Positions 21,752-29,919 of a DNA stretch of 37,159 bases are shown here, in pieces; the first letter of the stretch is position 1; each line of letters begins with the position of its first letter. The DNA is from Candidatus Aenigmatarchaeota archaeon (GTDB taxonomy: Archaea > Aenigmatarchaeota > Aenigmatarchaeia > GW2011-AR5). The notes under the pieces were generated by a model. It had not been told where the DNA came from, searched no databases, and saw only the letters and a program-made list of their open reading frames with translations. The translations under genes and the position numbers were made by a program. The stretch covers positions 1 to 37,159 of the forward strand of contig JACQID010000004.1 of assembly GCA_016198685.1 (NCBI GenBank), given 5' to 3'.

Positions 21752-23665
21752 TTATTCCTTCTTTTTTGGCGCCTTGCCTTGAAAGTTGTGCCGGTAAGCA
21801 TATGATGCTAAAGCTGCTAATAGAAGCCCGGCTATTGCTATCGCAGTATAATCTGCAGGCGGCGCTGGAATTTTGGCTTCTTCGATCGTAGTCGTTGTAG
21901 TGGTATCAGCCGGCGGCATGGTTGTCGATGTCGTCGTTGTTGCAGCCGGAATTATTTCAGCTGCCGCTATTGCAAACGTGGAGAAGCCCGGCGTATCTGC
22001 GGCAAATTGTATTTGGGATGCGCTTTCGCTTACTACGGATGTAGGCAATCTTTCCCATGCTGTCGTATATCTCATGAGAACTACATTTTCCTTACTATAA
22101 TTGTTGTCTGCCAGCCAGCTCTTAGGCACTTCGAACGTTATTCTTGCGCCATTAATGTCTTCATCCTTGATCTTTTCTTTGGTGATCTCAATATATTGGT
22201 AAGCCTTCCCACTTATGGAGGAGCTGAGAATATCAGAGACACCGGACAGCTTTTCTACGGTTATCTTGGCATTGCTGACTGTATTTTTGACATCAAGTTC
22301 TATACTCTTAACATCAAGATTGCTTTTGTCTATTTCTATCTCGGATTTCCCCGGGCCGAGAACGTTCCAGCTCTGGACCGCCTTCTGGCTGATGGGCGAG
22401 CTGCCGCCTGAAGATGATGTCGAAGTTGTCGTACTGGTCGTTTCATTAACTATGTAAAGATACAGTGCTGTGGAATTGGCCGCGTTCCCGGAGGGATCCG
22501 TACCCTCTATGCGTATTAGATATGCACCTATGTCCAGCGAGCTGAAATTATAAGCTACATTGGTGTTATTGGTCGTTTCGCCCGCTGCCTTGAACGTGCT
22601 ACCAAGGTATATCCTGTAAGTAAGGTTTGTCGCATGAACGTTATCCGTTATATTAAAGTATATCTGGGGAGTGTCATCGCTTGTACTGGTTTCATTCGGC
22701 GGCGATACCGTTCTGGGAGTTGGATTCACATTATCCACTGTTATCGTCAGTAAGGTTGAGTTGAATACATTGCCTGCAGGATCGGTTATTTCAACCCTGA
22801 ATCTGTGAGTGCCATTCGTCAATGCGGTTAGATTGTAGGCTATGATAGTATTATTGTTGGTATCATTTGCGGTCTGGACAGAATCATCGACATAAACCCT
22901 GTAGCTAAGGTTAGTTGCGAATACGTTATCGCTTACATTAAATCTTATTTCAGGAGTGCTGTCCGTGCTATTTGTAGAATTTGCAGGCGATGTTATAGTA
23001 ACCGCGGGATTGATGTTATCTATCGTGATATTGAAAAGAGTTGTGTTGTATCCATTTCCTGACGGGTCATTTATTTCCACTCTAAAGTTGTGGGTTCCGT
23101 TTGTTAAGGCTGTAAAATTGTAAGCAATATTCGTGTTGTTATTGGTGTCGTTAGCTGTCACAACGGTTCCATCTACATATATTCTATATGTAAGATTCGT
23201 GGCATGGACATTGTCTGAAACATTAAATCTTATTTCAGGAGTGCTATCCGTTGTGTTAGTAGAGTTGCCTGGGGAAGTTATCGTCACGCCAGGATTCACA
23301 TTGTCAACTTTGAACGTGATGTTGGTTGAGTTCACAGACACAATGGCATCGCCTGCGGCGGAAGAGTTTCTTCCTTCTATGACGACCCAGTGTGTCCCGT
23401 TAATCAGCGCTGAAAGGTTGACGTGATGCTGGGTGTTATTGTCTATCCTTTGCGTGACGGCAGCATGGTCTATGGCACCGTCAACGATTACGCTGTAGTT
23501 GTAAGTTGTATTGTCTCCGGTTATCGTGAATGCGATTTGGGGCGTGCTATCCGATGTATTGGAAAAATTCGCCGGTGAATTTATCGTGACTGTGAAAGCT
23601 GCGTTTGAAACTGACGCGATGAAAATGAAAGATAATGCTAATAATACAGAGAATGATAATTTCAT
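21752..23665 (-). CDS. Stalked surface protein: four Ig-like repeats plus PGF-pre-PGF domain
   Basis: The 637-aa protein has a signal peptide (1-22) and four Ig/cadherin-like repeats of about 94 residues at roughly 25-120, 124-217, 218-311 and 314-408. Each has the pattern V.ITSP.NST..DSTPEI.FN.SDN and ends TDPSGN. A Thr/Ser linker, a PGF-pre-PGF domain (about 431-575, ending TPGFSTFAIAA), a second Thr-rich stalk, a transmembrane helix and a KKKE tail follow. The last 240 residues are clearly paralogous to those of the adjacent gene. The repeats are rich in N-glycosylation sequons. Likely an adhesin or S-layer-associated stalk. A TATA at 23689-23696 sits about 27 bp before the ATG, predicting a leaderless mRNA. 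Confidence 0.88.
   Translation of the reverse strand: MKLSFSVLLALSFIFIASVSNAAFTVTINSPANFSNTSDSTPQIAFTITGDNTTYNYSVIVDGAIDHAAVTQRIDNNTQHHVNLSALINGTHWVVIEGRNSSAAGDAIVSVNSTNITFKVDNVNPGVTITSPGNSTNTTDSTPEIRFNVSDNVHATNLTYRIYVDGTVVTANDTNNNTNIAYNFTALTNGTHNFRVEINDPSGNGYNTTLFNITIDNINPAVTITSPANSTNSTDSTPEIRFNVSDNVFATNLSYRVYVDDSVQTANDTNNNTIIAYNLTALTNGTHRFRVEITDPAGNVFNSTLLTITVDNVNPTPRTVSPPNETSTSDDTPQIYFNITDNVHATNLTYRIYLGSTFKAAGETTNNTNVAYNFSSLDIGAYLIRIEGTDPSGNAANSTALYLYIVNETTSTTTSTSSSGGSSPISQKAVQSWNVLGPGKSEIEIDKSNLDVKSIELDVKNTVSNAKITVEKLSGVSDILSSSISGKAYQYIEITKEKIKDEDINGARITFEVPKSWLADNNYSKENVVLMRYTTAWERLPTSVVSESASQIQFAADTPGFSTFAIAAAEIIPAATTTTSTTMPPADTTTTTTIEEAKIPAPPADYTAIAIAGLLLAALASYAYRHNFQGKAPKKKE
22733..23296 (-). 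repeat. Tandem coding repeat, 282-bp period
   Basis: Repeats 2 and 3 of the Ig-like array occupy about 23296-23015 and 23014-22733, each 94 codons, and share most residues (for example TDSTPEIRFNVSDNV and YNFTALTNGTH versus YNLTALTNGTH). Repeats 1 and 4, on either side, are more diverged. The similarity between units 2 and 3 points to recent unit duplication and a chance of copy-number change between strains. Confidence 0.7.
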
Positions 23666-23688
23666 TTTAGAGTTATGCCGAGAGATAG

Positions 23689-23696
23689 TATATATA
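23689..23696 (-). promoter_or_regulatory. TATA box of surface protein gene 21752-23665
   Basis: TATATATA is centred 27 bp before ATG 23665 on the minus strand, the distance expected for a leaderless archaeal transcript. No ribosome binding site lies between box and start. Confidence 0.5.
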
Positions 23697-23771
23697 GTTT
23701 TCTAGTATTGCGCTTCAAGAAGCGATATTCAACGGTCATTTTCCAGATATTTTACATAAAATTATAATGAT

Positions 23772-23834
23772 ACTGCTTTGAGCAGTTGAATAAAATGATA
23801 AAGGGAAAAAAGAAAAAAGAAAATAGTTTTTTTC
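23772..23834 (-). terminator. Oligo-T tracts and hairpin downstream of S-layer gene
   Basis: Directly after the S-layer stop codon the minus strand has three T-runs (ATTTTCTTTTTTCTTTTTTCCC within 23805-23830), a strong archaeal oligo-T terminator. About 45 bp further on, a perfect 6-bp hairpin ACTGCT-TTG-AGCAGT (23772-23786) follows, which could stabilise the transcript end. Such a strong signal suits a very highly expressed gene. Confidence 0.5.
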
Positions 23835-26546
23835 TTAGACTGCGTCAGCGAGCACTACGCCGTTCTTCCACGCCATCCTCATACCTGTCAATCCTGTTGG
23901 GTTGACGAGCATCTTGGACGATGCGCGGCTGTCGGCTGCGCTGTGACCTGCGACAACCAGTGCCGCCTTTCCACCGCCGAAGGCGTTGTCGACGTAGTCG
24001 AGAACGTATGTTCCTTCGCCGTTGTCAAGGTACATCTGTCTGTCCCATGTCTTGGCTGCGGATGCGAGCTCAGCAACGAGTGAGTTGACTACAGGGCCAC
24101 CGACAAGGATCAAGTTCTTTGTCGTCTTGGCTGCCTGGTCTGCCTGCACTTCGCTGTCAAGTCTTGCAACTGCGGTCGTTATCGGTACAGACTCCTGCAC
24201 TGTGCTTCCGCCTGTAGAGCCTGTTGTAGATGTCGTTGCACCTTCTGCAAGGACAAGTACTCTTGCTGTTACCTGGTCATCAGGATAGTAGACTTTTATT
24301 GTGTCCTGGCCGTTGGAGTTTCTTTCAGCAAATGTACCCCAGAGGTCTACATATTGTGTTATGTCGGAGTTGCTTCCCAGTGTAGAGCTGTCTTCGTCGG
24401 CTGTGAATGTAGGTGCGTCAGCCTTGGCTACGTTGTTTGAACCGCTTGCTTCTGTCGTGACCGGCAGGATTACGCTGTATTCGTTACCGGCATCGTCCTT
24501 CTCTTCAACGAGAAGGATTGCAGGCTGCGTAACATTCGTGCCAGCTGCAGAGTTTACGGTTATGTTCAACGCAACGGACTGGTTTGGCAGTACGTAGCCG
24601 CTTGCTTGTAATGTATATGCCAAGCCTCCGGTTGAAGTTCTGCCTAGTGTTAGTGTTGCAAGGGTTGCATTGTCGGAGATGTTGAAATTGCTTACACTTC
24701 CAGATGACGTTGTTCCGTCTTCTCTATTGGCAGCCGTCAAGTTCAGGTAGGCATGCGGACCGTCTGTCCAGATGTTTGCCTGTACTGCGCCTGTAGGTAA
24801 GCTGAGGTTCTGTCCATCTCTTAAGACAACAGACTGGTTAGGTGCTACAAGAGCCAGACGTCCACCCTTCTGTGTCTTTATTGTCGGGAATGCCGTCACA
24901 TAAGAGCCTGTATTGTTCAGTGCAGCTCCTGTACCCCACGTTACCGTGAACGTCGAAGAGCTCTGTGCCTGGAAGTAATAAGACTGTCCGTCTATTACTT
25001 TCTGGTCAGCGTTGTCTGTTCCGAGCGTTACAGTAAGCGTTGTACCTGACATGACATCTGTCAATCCGATGGATGCAGAGCTTGTTCCGTCTGCGTTGAC
25101 ACTGGTTACCTTGTATATGTGTCCGAACTGGCCGGCATCAGTCACGAAGTACTGGTCCTGTGATATAGTGGCGTTTTCCACTATGTTTATTGCCTTCGCG
25201 CTTCCGTCCTGCAGGCTGAATCCGCCAGCAGAGGATGTTGCCTTGTGGGCGAACGTGAATGTGTTCTTGCTTCCTCTGTAGTCAGTGAACGTAACCTGCA
25301 CGTCGTTGTCACCGGAGTTCTGGAGGGATAACATGTCTCTTCCAGCATCCTTGGTGTCTGAAGACAAACCAGAGAAGCTCAAACCAAAGCTTTTCCATGT
25401 CGGGTCTGTCAGCTTGCCACCTTGTTTGATGAAGTCTTCGGATGTGGACTTTGCGGACGTGTATATCGTGAACGAAGATATCTGGTCGCCGGATGTCGTC
25501 AATGAAACGGACGTTCCATCTACAGAGTCTTCATTGTCTCCAATCTTTACTTTGGCGCTGTTCTGCAGTATCAGCTTGTCTGCGCCTATGAGCAGTGTAC
25601 CGGAGTTCTGCGTCTGGTCTGTTGTGGACAGGTAGAATACATCATCCATGTATATGGACAGGTCGCCGAACTTCTGGGACGCACCCTTTGTTATACTCTT
25701 CTGTTCACCGTCAACGTTGACGATACCTACGGTTGTGCTGCTTGCACCGACAAAGTTGATGCTGTACGTCTTGCCGGCAATTGTGATCTGCTTGCTTTCG
25801 CCGCCTTTCATGACAGTCTTGTCAGAGCCACCAGCCAAAACGAGCTTAGGAGAGGTTGCGAACGTTGTGTCGCTGTGTACTGTATATTCCTTTCCGAAGA
25901 GCGTTATCTTCTGGCCTATTGCCGTGGACTTAGGCAATGACTTGTCGAAAGTTACTGTTGTTCTATAGAGATAGTTAGAGCTGCTTGGCGATGTCGTTAT
26001 GTCAGAGCCTATAGTGTATGCTGGGTCTTCAGTACCGCCTGCGCCAGGCTTGGCGAACTGCAATCTGTAGCTGCTTGTAGATGCTGTGTCGCTTGGGGTC
26101 AGATAGATGAACTGCTGGTACTTGTAAGACGTACCGTTCGTGTCAACTACTGTACCGTCTGCGAGCAGAGTGGGTAGTTCGTCTTTTGTCATCGTGTTTC
26201 TAACACCAGACTTTCCGAGCGTGTCGTCAAGGAATATCTGTGTGTTGGCTGTTGCTACTTCTTTTCCTTCTCCGTTAACGGAGACTCCTCCAGTGGATCC
26301 GCCTACTGAAGTCGGCTTGCTGGCTCTGCTTCCGAGAGACGCTGCGATGTCAACTGCACCTGCAACGTCGCTGGCCAAACCTTGTGCATCTGTGCCCTGG
26401 GAACCGACAACGATAAGGAAGTCGGCTGTGCCCTGAGCAGATACGAAAGGCTGTGGGTAGTCAGCAAGGCCGGCTGCAAATCCTAGGCTAGAACCTGCCA
26501 TGAGCGCAGATATTGCGCCTGCGGCAACGAGTTTCTTTAGCTGCAT
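23835..26546 (-). CDS. S-layer protein (methanococcal S_layer family)
   Basis: The 903-aa protein has a signal peptide (MQLKKLVAAGAISALMAGSSLGFAAG). It then has the N-terminal S-layer motif LADYPQPFVSAQGTADFLIVVG...AVDIAASLG and a long beta-rich, Asp/Ser/Thr-rich body. The C-terminal motif is LILVGGPVVNSLVAEL...VLDYVDNAFGGGKAALVVAGHSAADSR. N- and C-terminal parts together match the split S_layer_N/S_layer_C architecture known from Methanocaldococcus and many DPANN archaea. No transmembrane anchor is visible at the C-terminus, so anchoring may be through other surface proteins or the N-terminal domain. It should be the major envelope lattice protein. Features of high expression are a strong TATA, an SD motif, a long leader and multiple T terminators. 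Confidence 0.93.
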   Translation of the reverse strand: MQLKKLVAAGAISALMAGSSLGFAAGLADYPQPFVSAQGTADFLIVVGSQGTDAQGLASDVAGAVDIAASLGSRASKPTSVGGSTGGVSVNGEGKEVATANTQIFLDDTLGKSGVRNTMTKDELPTLLADGTVVDTNGTSYKYQQFIYLTPSDTASTSSYRLQFAKPGAGGTEDPAYTIGSDITTSPSSSNYLYRTTVTFDKSLPKSTAIGQKITLFGKEYTVHSDTTFATSPKLVLAGGSDKTVMKGGESKQITIAGKTYSINFVGASSTTVGIVNVDGEQKSITKGASQKFGDLSIYMDDVFYLSTTDQTQNSGTLLIGADKLILQNSAKVKIGDNEDSVDGTSVSLTTSGDQISSFTIYTSAKSTSEDFIKQGGKLTDPTWKSFGLSFSGLSSDTKDAGRDMLSLQNSGDNDVQVTFTDYRGSKNTFTFAHKATSSAGGFSLQDGSAKAINIVENATISQDQYFVTDAGQFGHIYKVTSVNADGTSSASIGLTDVMSGTTLTVTLGTDNADQKVIDGQSYYFQAQSSSTFTVTWGTGAALNNTGSYVTAFPTIKTQKGGRLALVAPNQSVVLRDGQNLSLPTGAVQANIWTDGPHAYLNLTAANREDGTTSSGSVSNFNISDNATLATLTLGRTSTGGLAYTLQASGYVLPNQSVALNITVNSAAGTNVTQPAILLVEEKDDAGNEYSVILPVTTEASGSNNVAKADAPTFTADEDSSTLGSNSDITQYVDLWGTFAERNSNGQDTIKVYYPDDQVTARVLVLAEGATTSTTGSTGGSTVQESVPITTAVARLDSEVQADQAAKTTKNLILVGGPVVNSLVAELASAAKTWDRQMYLDNGEGTYVLDYVDNAFGGGKAALVVAGHSAADSRASSKMLVNPTGLTGMRMAWKNGVVLADAV

Positions 26547-26655
26547 TTACATGCCACCTTGTTTGTTTACAAGCCCGTTAGGGCCGTTCTAAACGAGTCG
26601 ATATTGAGGTTTAGCCTCGCTTATTAAATCAATAATGGACAAGGTATATATATAA
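26547..26655 (-). promoter_or_regulatory. S-layer promoter, structured leader and RBS
   Basis: On the minus strand a long TATA box (26645-26655) is about 100 bp before the S-layer ATG, predicting a leader of 70-80 nt, unlike the leaderless neighbours. Within the leader are two small hairpins: GAGG/CCTC (26606-26609 with 26615-26618) and GCCC/GGGC (26573-26576 with 26581-26584). The Shine-Dalgarno AAGGTGG (26554-26560) sits 7 nt before the ATG. Long structured leaders are known on S-layer mRNAs elsewhere, where they aid stability and translation. Confidence 0.6.
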
Positions 26656-26779
26656 GCCTGACTTGAAACAGTTTCGGCATACGAATGAGGCATAATAAAT
26701 ATACATTTTAAACGTTTATATAGTAAATATTTATGATTTAAAAGTTCTAAAGCTTATATTTTATCTATATGCATCATTT

Positions 26780-27712
26780 TTAGTCTTTTTTAGACTCTAT
26801 TACTCCGCCAGTCTTTCGTTCGGTTTTCTTGAGCTTTAGAAGGTTATTTCGCCCCTTTCTTTCCAATTCTATGAGTCCTCTTTCTTGCAGATCATGTACA
26901 AGTCTTGAAACCTTAGGCTTAGAGTAATCTAATTCCTTTATTATTGTTCTCTGGTCAACGGATTTGCCCTCCCTAAGCAATATTTCCATGGTTTTTCTTT
27001 CAGGTTCTGTGAGAATCGGCAGGACGTGCTTGTAGTTCTTCCTTCTTATCAAGAAGGCGGCGGCACCTATAATTATAACAATGATGAGGATCATGATAAA
27101 GGCAAGAGCCTGAAGCCCGCCATCAAAGCTTTCGTAGATGACCCTAGCGTCTATGCCTTCGCCTACTTTGGCATTGTCGATGGACCAGGAGACGTATATG
27201 GTTCTCCCATCCGAGCCTCTCGAGGATGTTTTATTGTCTTCCCCTGTCCAGACAGGCTCAAAAGGTAAAAGTCCTGTGCCTTGTAATTTTTCTTCTGAAA
27301 CAAGCGCTGCGCCTACGGGAAGCTCTATTTTTGCAGTGTAGTGCTTGGCAGGCACAGGCACGTTGAACCTGTGGCTAAACAAGCTTAAGCTTCCCTGCCT
27401 TGAGATCATGTCACTGGCCTTGAATATATACGTGAAATTAGACGCCTTTACATTGCATTTTATGGACGTTCCAACACCTACAGTTTCGGTCATGCATTTT
27501 ATAGGGTTGTGATCTGCCGTAACCTGAAGATCGCTGACTGAAGAAACTATATAGTAGACATTCTCGACATTGCTGTCAAAGCTTATTTTCACGGTCCATT
27601 GGGCATTCCCGTCGTCAGCAAGGGAAACCGTGGTCTCCCAGTCATTTATAACGACTGAATAAGAAACAGGAACAAGAAGAGCAAGAATTAGGGCAAAAAG
27701 GGCCTTCATCAT
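26780..27712 (-). CDS. Membrane-bound winged-helix regulator (one-component sensor)
   Basis: The 310-aa protein has a signal peptide (1-19), an extracellular beta-rich domain (20-200) with a Cys pair (C73, C86) and a transmembrane helix at 202-222. After a basic stop-transfer (RRKNYKH) comes a cytoplasmic winged helix at about 236-296: EPERKTMEILLREG, DQRTIIKELDYSKPKVSRLVHDLQERGLIELERKGR. The order is the reverse of typical bacterial ToxR-like proteins and matches archaeal membrane HTH proteins with MarR-like C-terminal domains. It would bind DNA at the membrane in response to an envelope signal. Lying directly upstream of the S-layer gene on the same strand (230 bp apart), it is a candidate S-layer or envelope-stress regulator; that link is inference. 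TATA-like TTTTAAACC at 27731-27738. Confidence 0.82.
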   Translation of the reverse strand: MMKALFALILALLVPVSYSVVINDWETTVSLADDGNAQWTVKISFDSNVENVYYIVSSVSDLQVTADHNPIKCMTETVGVGTSIKCNVKASNFTYIFKASDMISRQGSLSLFSHRFNVPVPAKHYTAKIELPVGAALVSEEKLQGTGLLPFEPVWTGEDNKTSSRGSDGRTIYVSWSIDNAKVGEGIDARVIYESFDGGLQALAFIMILIIVIIIGAAAFLIRRKNYKHVLPILTEPERKTMEILLREGKSVDQRTIIKELDYSKPKVSRLVHDLQERGLIELERKGRNNLLKLKKTERKTGGVIESKKD

Positions 27713-27740
27713 ACTTCATATGATTCAAGGTTTAAAAGCT

Positions 27741-28163
27741 CTACTTTGTTGGCGTAATTACCATGCCGCCCACGCCTGCCGAGGCAAATTGATGCATGAC
27801 ACCTGCAATGTTGTTGGAAATATTTTGCATTTCTTCCATGCTGACGGCTTTTTTCTTTGGGCCCAGTATCTCTACTGCGGCAGGCCCGTAAAGCATGACA
27901 AGCCTGACCAAGGATTCGATGTCCTTGGTGAAAAGCTTGACTTCGCATATTCTCGAATAAGCTTCTTTTATCCTTGGGGTCGGATTCTCGACTTTAACCG
28001 GCTCCTGGACTAATTTTTCATAAATGAACGCTTCTTTGCCTAGTTTCTCGATATGCTTTTCCAGAGCTTCTGTAGCTACTTTTTCGTCAACTGCCATGAC
28101 TTCAATCATGAACCAGGATTCTATCCATTCTTCCTTGCGTTTCTTGTCTATCTCTTCTTTCAT
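27741..28163 (-). CDS. Conserved hypothetical protein, soluble
   Basis: The 140-aa protein has no signal or membrane segment. It starts with a charged helix (MKEEIDKKRKEEWIESWFMIEVMAVDEK), followed by an alpha/beta unit. The C-terminal half includes SLVRLVMLYGPAAVEILGPKK and a final helix (MEEMQNISNNIAGVMHQFA). The (M)YGPxxVEIL motif is one I associate with a small hypothetical family common in DPANN archaea; no function is known to me. ATAAAAAAG at 28184-28192 is at TATA distance upstream. It is divergent from the YIP1 gene. Confidence 0.7.
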   Translation of the reverse strand: MKEEIDKKRKEEWIESWFMIEVMAVDEKVATEALEKHIEKLGKEAFIYEKLVQEPVKVENPTPRIKEAYSRICEVKLFTKDIESLVRLVMLYGPAAVEILGPKKKAVSMEEMQNISNNIAGVMHQFASAGVGGMVITPTK

Positions 28164-28248
28164 AGCTAAATCTTGGGCAGAGCTTTTTTATCCTTATTTC
28201 TTGCTTCCTGATGGAACATATTTATATTGTCCGGCTGCAAATATAGAA

Positions 28249-28815
28249 ATGTCGCTCGAGATAATAAATGACCCCGCAGGATCCATAAAGCGCGCGGCAA
28301 AGAGAAAGGACATCAATAACACCGCAAGAATCATAGCTATAAATTCCTTCATCATTGCCTTTTCCGTGTCTTTTGCGGTCTTCATGCCGGTCGTATTTAC
28401 TGCAACGCCCCTTATGGCAGCAAGCCTAGTAGTAATAGCCTTTTTCACGGTCACGTTGATATCAGTTGTGTTCGGCTGGACCGTTCAGGTTGTCGCTAAT
28501 GCCCTTGGCGGCAAGGGCAGATATTTCCACGGACTTACCGCTGTAAGTTACGGAATGGTTGCGCCGTCTATAGGAATGTTTATCGCATCCCTTCTGACGG
28601 CTGTCAGTATGCTGCAGCCTTTCTCATTTGTCATTCTCGTGCCTTCCTTGGGACTGGGGCTTGCAACGCTCTACAGGGGCATACGCGATATGTTCGGACT
28701 GGAAATGCATACTGCCGCAATAACTGTTTTCATATGTGCGGCCAGTTTTTTCCTTGCCATATACCTTACACTCACCTTAGGAATATTGAGTTCAGGCGCC
28801 CTTCTGCGAATTTAA
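28249..28815 (+). CDS. YIP1-family membrane protein
   Basis: The 188-aa protein from ATG 28249 (MSLEIINDPAGSIKRAAKRK) has about five transmembrane helices and the YIP1 hallmark YFHGLTAVSYGMVAPSIGMFIASLL with a second polar GIRDMFGLEMHTA segment. YIP1-like proteins in prokaryotes are integral membrane proteins of unknown role. The open frame runs upstream to 28024, but that part is antisense to the neighbouring gene. TTTATATT (28221-28228) is 24 bp before the chosen ATG and supports a leaderless start there. Confidence 0.82.
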   Translation: MSLEIINDPAGSIKRAAKRKDINNTARIIAINSFIIAFSVSFAVFMPVVFTATPLMAASLVVIAFFTVTLISVVFGWTVQVVANALGGKGRYFHGLTAVSYGMVAPSIGMFIASLLTAVSMLQPFSFVILVPSLGLGLATLYRGIRDMFGLEMHTAAITVFICAASFFLAIYLTLTLGILSSGALLRI

Positions 28816-28863
28816 TTCTTTCTCCCTAAGAAATAGACTGAAAGAATGCATCTTTAAGCCAGC

Positions 28864-28936
28864 GCCTCGGTAGCTCAGCTGGTAGAGCGGCAGTTTCGTA
28901 AACTGCAGGTCGGGGGTTCGATCCCCTCCCGGGGCT
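28864..28936 (+). tRNA. tRNA-Thr (anticodon CGU)
   Basis: The cloverleaf is complete: acceptor GCCTCGG/CCGGGGC with one U-G pair, D-stem GCTC/GAGC, anticodon stem GCAGT/ACTGC enclosing loop TTCGTAA with anticodon CGT, T-stem GGGGG/CCCTC with one G-U pair and loop TTCGATC. The discriminator at 28936 is U, as usual for archaeal tRNA-Thr. CCA is not encoded and no intron is present. It decodes ACG. I could not identify a convincingly spaced TATA box. Confidence 0.96.
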
Positions 28937-29084
28937 TATGCATTAAAATACTGTTTATACCCTTCAAATGACTGCATGCGCTGGTTACCGCAGAAAAATA
29001 TTTTTTGTATTGGACTTTTTATCCACTTTTATTATCGTATACATGATGCATGGGCGTCCAGAAATTTTGATATTGCGATAAAGG

Positions 29085-29321
29085 TTAATTATATTTATTG
29101 TAAGCCCAAGCGAATGCGTAACCAAGGGCGTAAGCTCCTGCAACAGTGGTTATTAATCCTGCCGCCAGCGATGCAGGGTCGCCCCAGAAGCCGGGGTAGA
29201 TAATATTTATCAGCGAAGGCTGCTGTAGAATTCCGTGCCACACATACCCGGTCGCATCAAATATCAGCGTGATGAATACCGATGCCGCTCCGAAAGATTT
29301 CGGTTTTAATTCGTTGCGCAT
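29085..29321 (-). CDS. Small two- to three-span membrane protein (DUF5676-like)
   Basis: The 78-aa protein has two or three hydrophobic segments and ends ALGYAFAWAYNKYN. This is similar to the end of the gene just upstream (VLGYAFAWLYNMFKAK), so the two are distant paralogues. The motif GYAFAW-YN resembles DUF5676 inner-membrane proteins of unknown function. Its ATG overlaps the stop of the upstream gene as TAATG, so translation is coupled. It is third in the padR operon. Confidence 0.65.
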   Translation of the reverse strand: MRNELKPKSFGAASVFITLIFDATGYVWHGILQQPSLINIIYPGFWGDPASLAAGLITTVAGAYALGYAFAWAYNKYN

Positions 29322-29566
29322 TATTTTGCCTTGAACATGTTATAGAGCCATGCAAACGCGTATCCTAGCACGCCTCCTATTATCCCCGCTTCTATTGCCC
29401 AGAGTATTATACCGAAAGACCCTGCCGAAGGGAACATCCAGCGCATCATGCCCCACGAATACATTCCCATTCCGGCACCCATGAAAAGGGACGCAGCTGC
29501 CGATACGGCGCCTGCGGCCATCGCGAACGCTTTTTCATCCAGCTCATTGTTTGCTTGTCTTGCCAT
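29321..29566 (-). CDS. Small membrane protein (DUF5676-like)
   Basis: The 81-aa product has a charged N-terminus (MARQANNELDEKA), two hydrophobic stretches with many Gly/Ala/Met residues (AAASLFMGAGMGMYSWGMMRW) and the closing GIIGGVLGYAFAWLYNMF typical of DUF5676-like proteins. It lies 50 bp after padR and is coupled to the following small membrane gene. The PadR repressor probably controls it. The Met-rich segment might bind a soft metal, but that is speculation. Confidence 0.66.
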   Translation of the reverse strand: MARQANNELDEKAFAMAAGAVSAAASLFMGAGMGMYSWGMMRWMFPSAGSFGIILWAIEAGIIGGVLGYAFAWLYNMFKAK

Positions 29567-29616
29567 ATTCTCACCATTTATACAGAATATGTTTTTAGCG
29601 GTATTTATAGTCTAAG

Positions 29617-29916
29617 TTATTCCTCGCTTCGGATTATGTCGCCGAAAGCGCGGCAGAAATACTGAACGGCGTATTTCATTGTAGTCTTGCCTTCAGGCGT
29701 CAGCGAATAAATGACTGAAGTGCCGCTCCTTTCGCCTTTTATCAGCCCTTTATTGCGCAAATCTTTCAGCGCGGGATAAATAGTGCCTGCCTTGGGCTTC
29801 TCCCCTCTTCGTTTTTCCAATTCCGTAGCTAATTCCTCGCCATTCATGTTCTTTCTTGAGAGCAACCATAAGACGTGGAACGACAACATGCCCCGCATGT
29901 CGCATTTGCCATCCAT
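29617..29916 (-). CDS. PadR-family transcriptional regulator
   Basis: From ATG 29916 the 99-aa product (MDGKCDMRGMLSFHVLWLLS...) carries the PadR winged helix: MNGEELATELEKRRGEKPKAGTIYPALKDLRNKGLIKGERSGTSVIYSLTPEG. A short dimerisation helix follows. PadR proteins repress genes and release DNA when bound by ligands, often phenolics, drugs or metals. The box TATTTAAATA at 29938-29947 is 27 bp upstream, which selects ATG 29916 over the longer frame starting at 29931. A repeated operator-like element (29920-29936) lies between box and start, so autorepression is expected. Two small membrane genes follow. Confidence 0.88.
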   Translation of the reverse strand: MDGKCDMRGMLSFHVLWLLSRKNMNGEELATELEKRRGEKPKAGTIYPALKDLRNKGLIKGERSGTSVIYSLTPEGKTTMKYAVQYFCRAFGDIIRSEE

Positions 29917-29919
29917 GTG

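Noticed and set aside
28851-28860. TTTAAG just before the tRNA as a TATA box
   Set aside because: It is only about 6-10 bp from the mature tRNA 5' end, too close for an archaeal TATA element.
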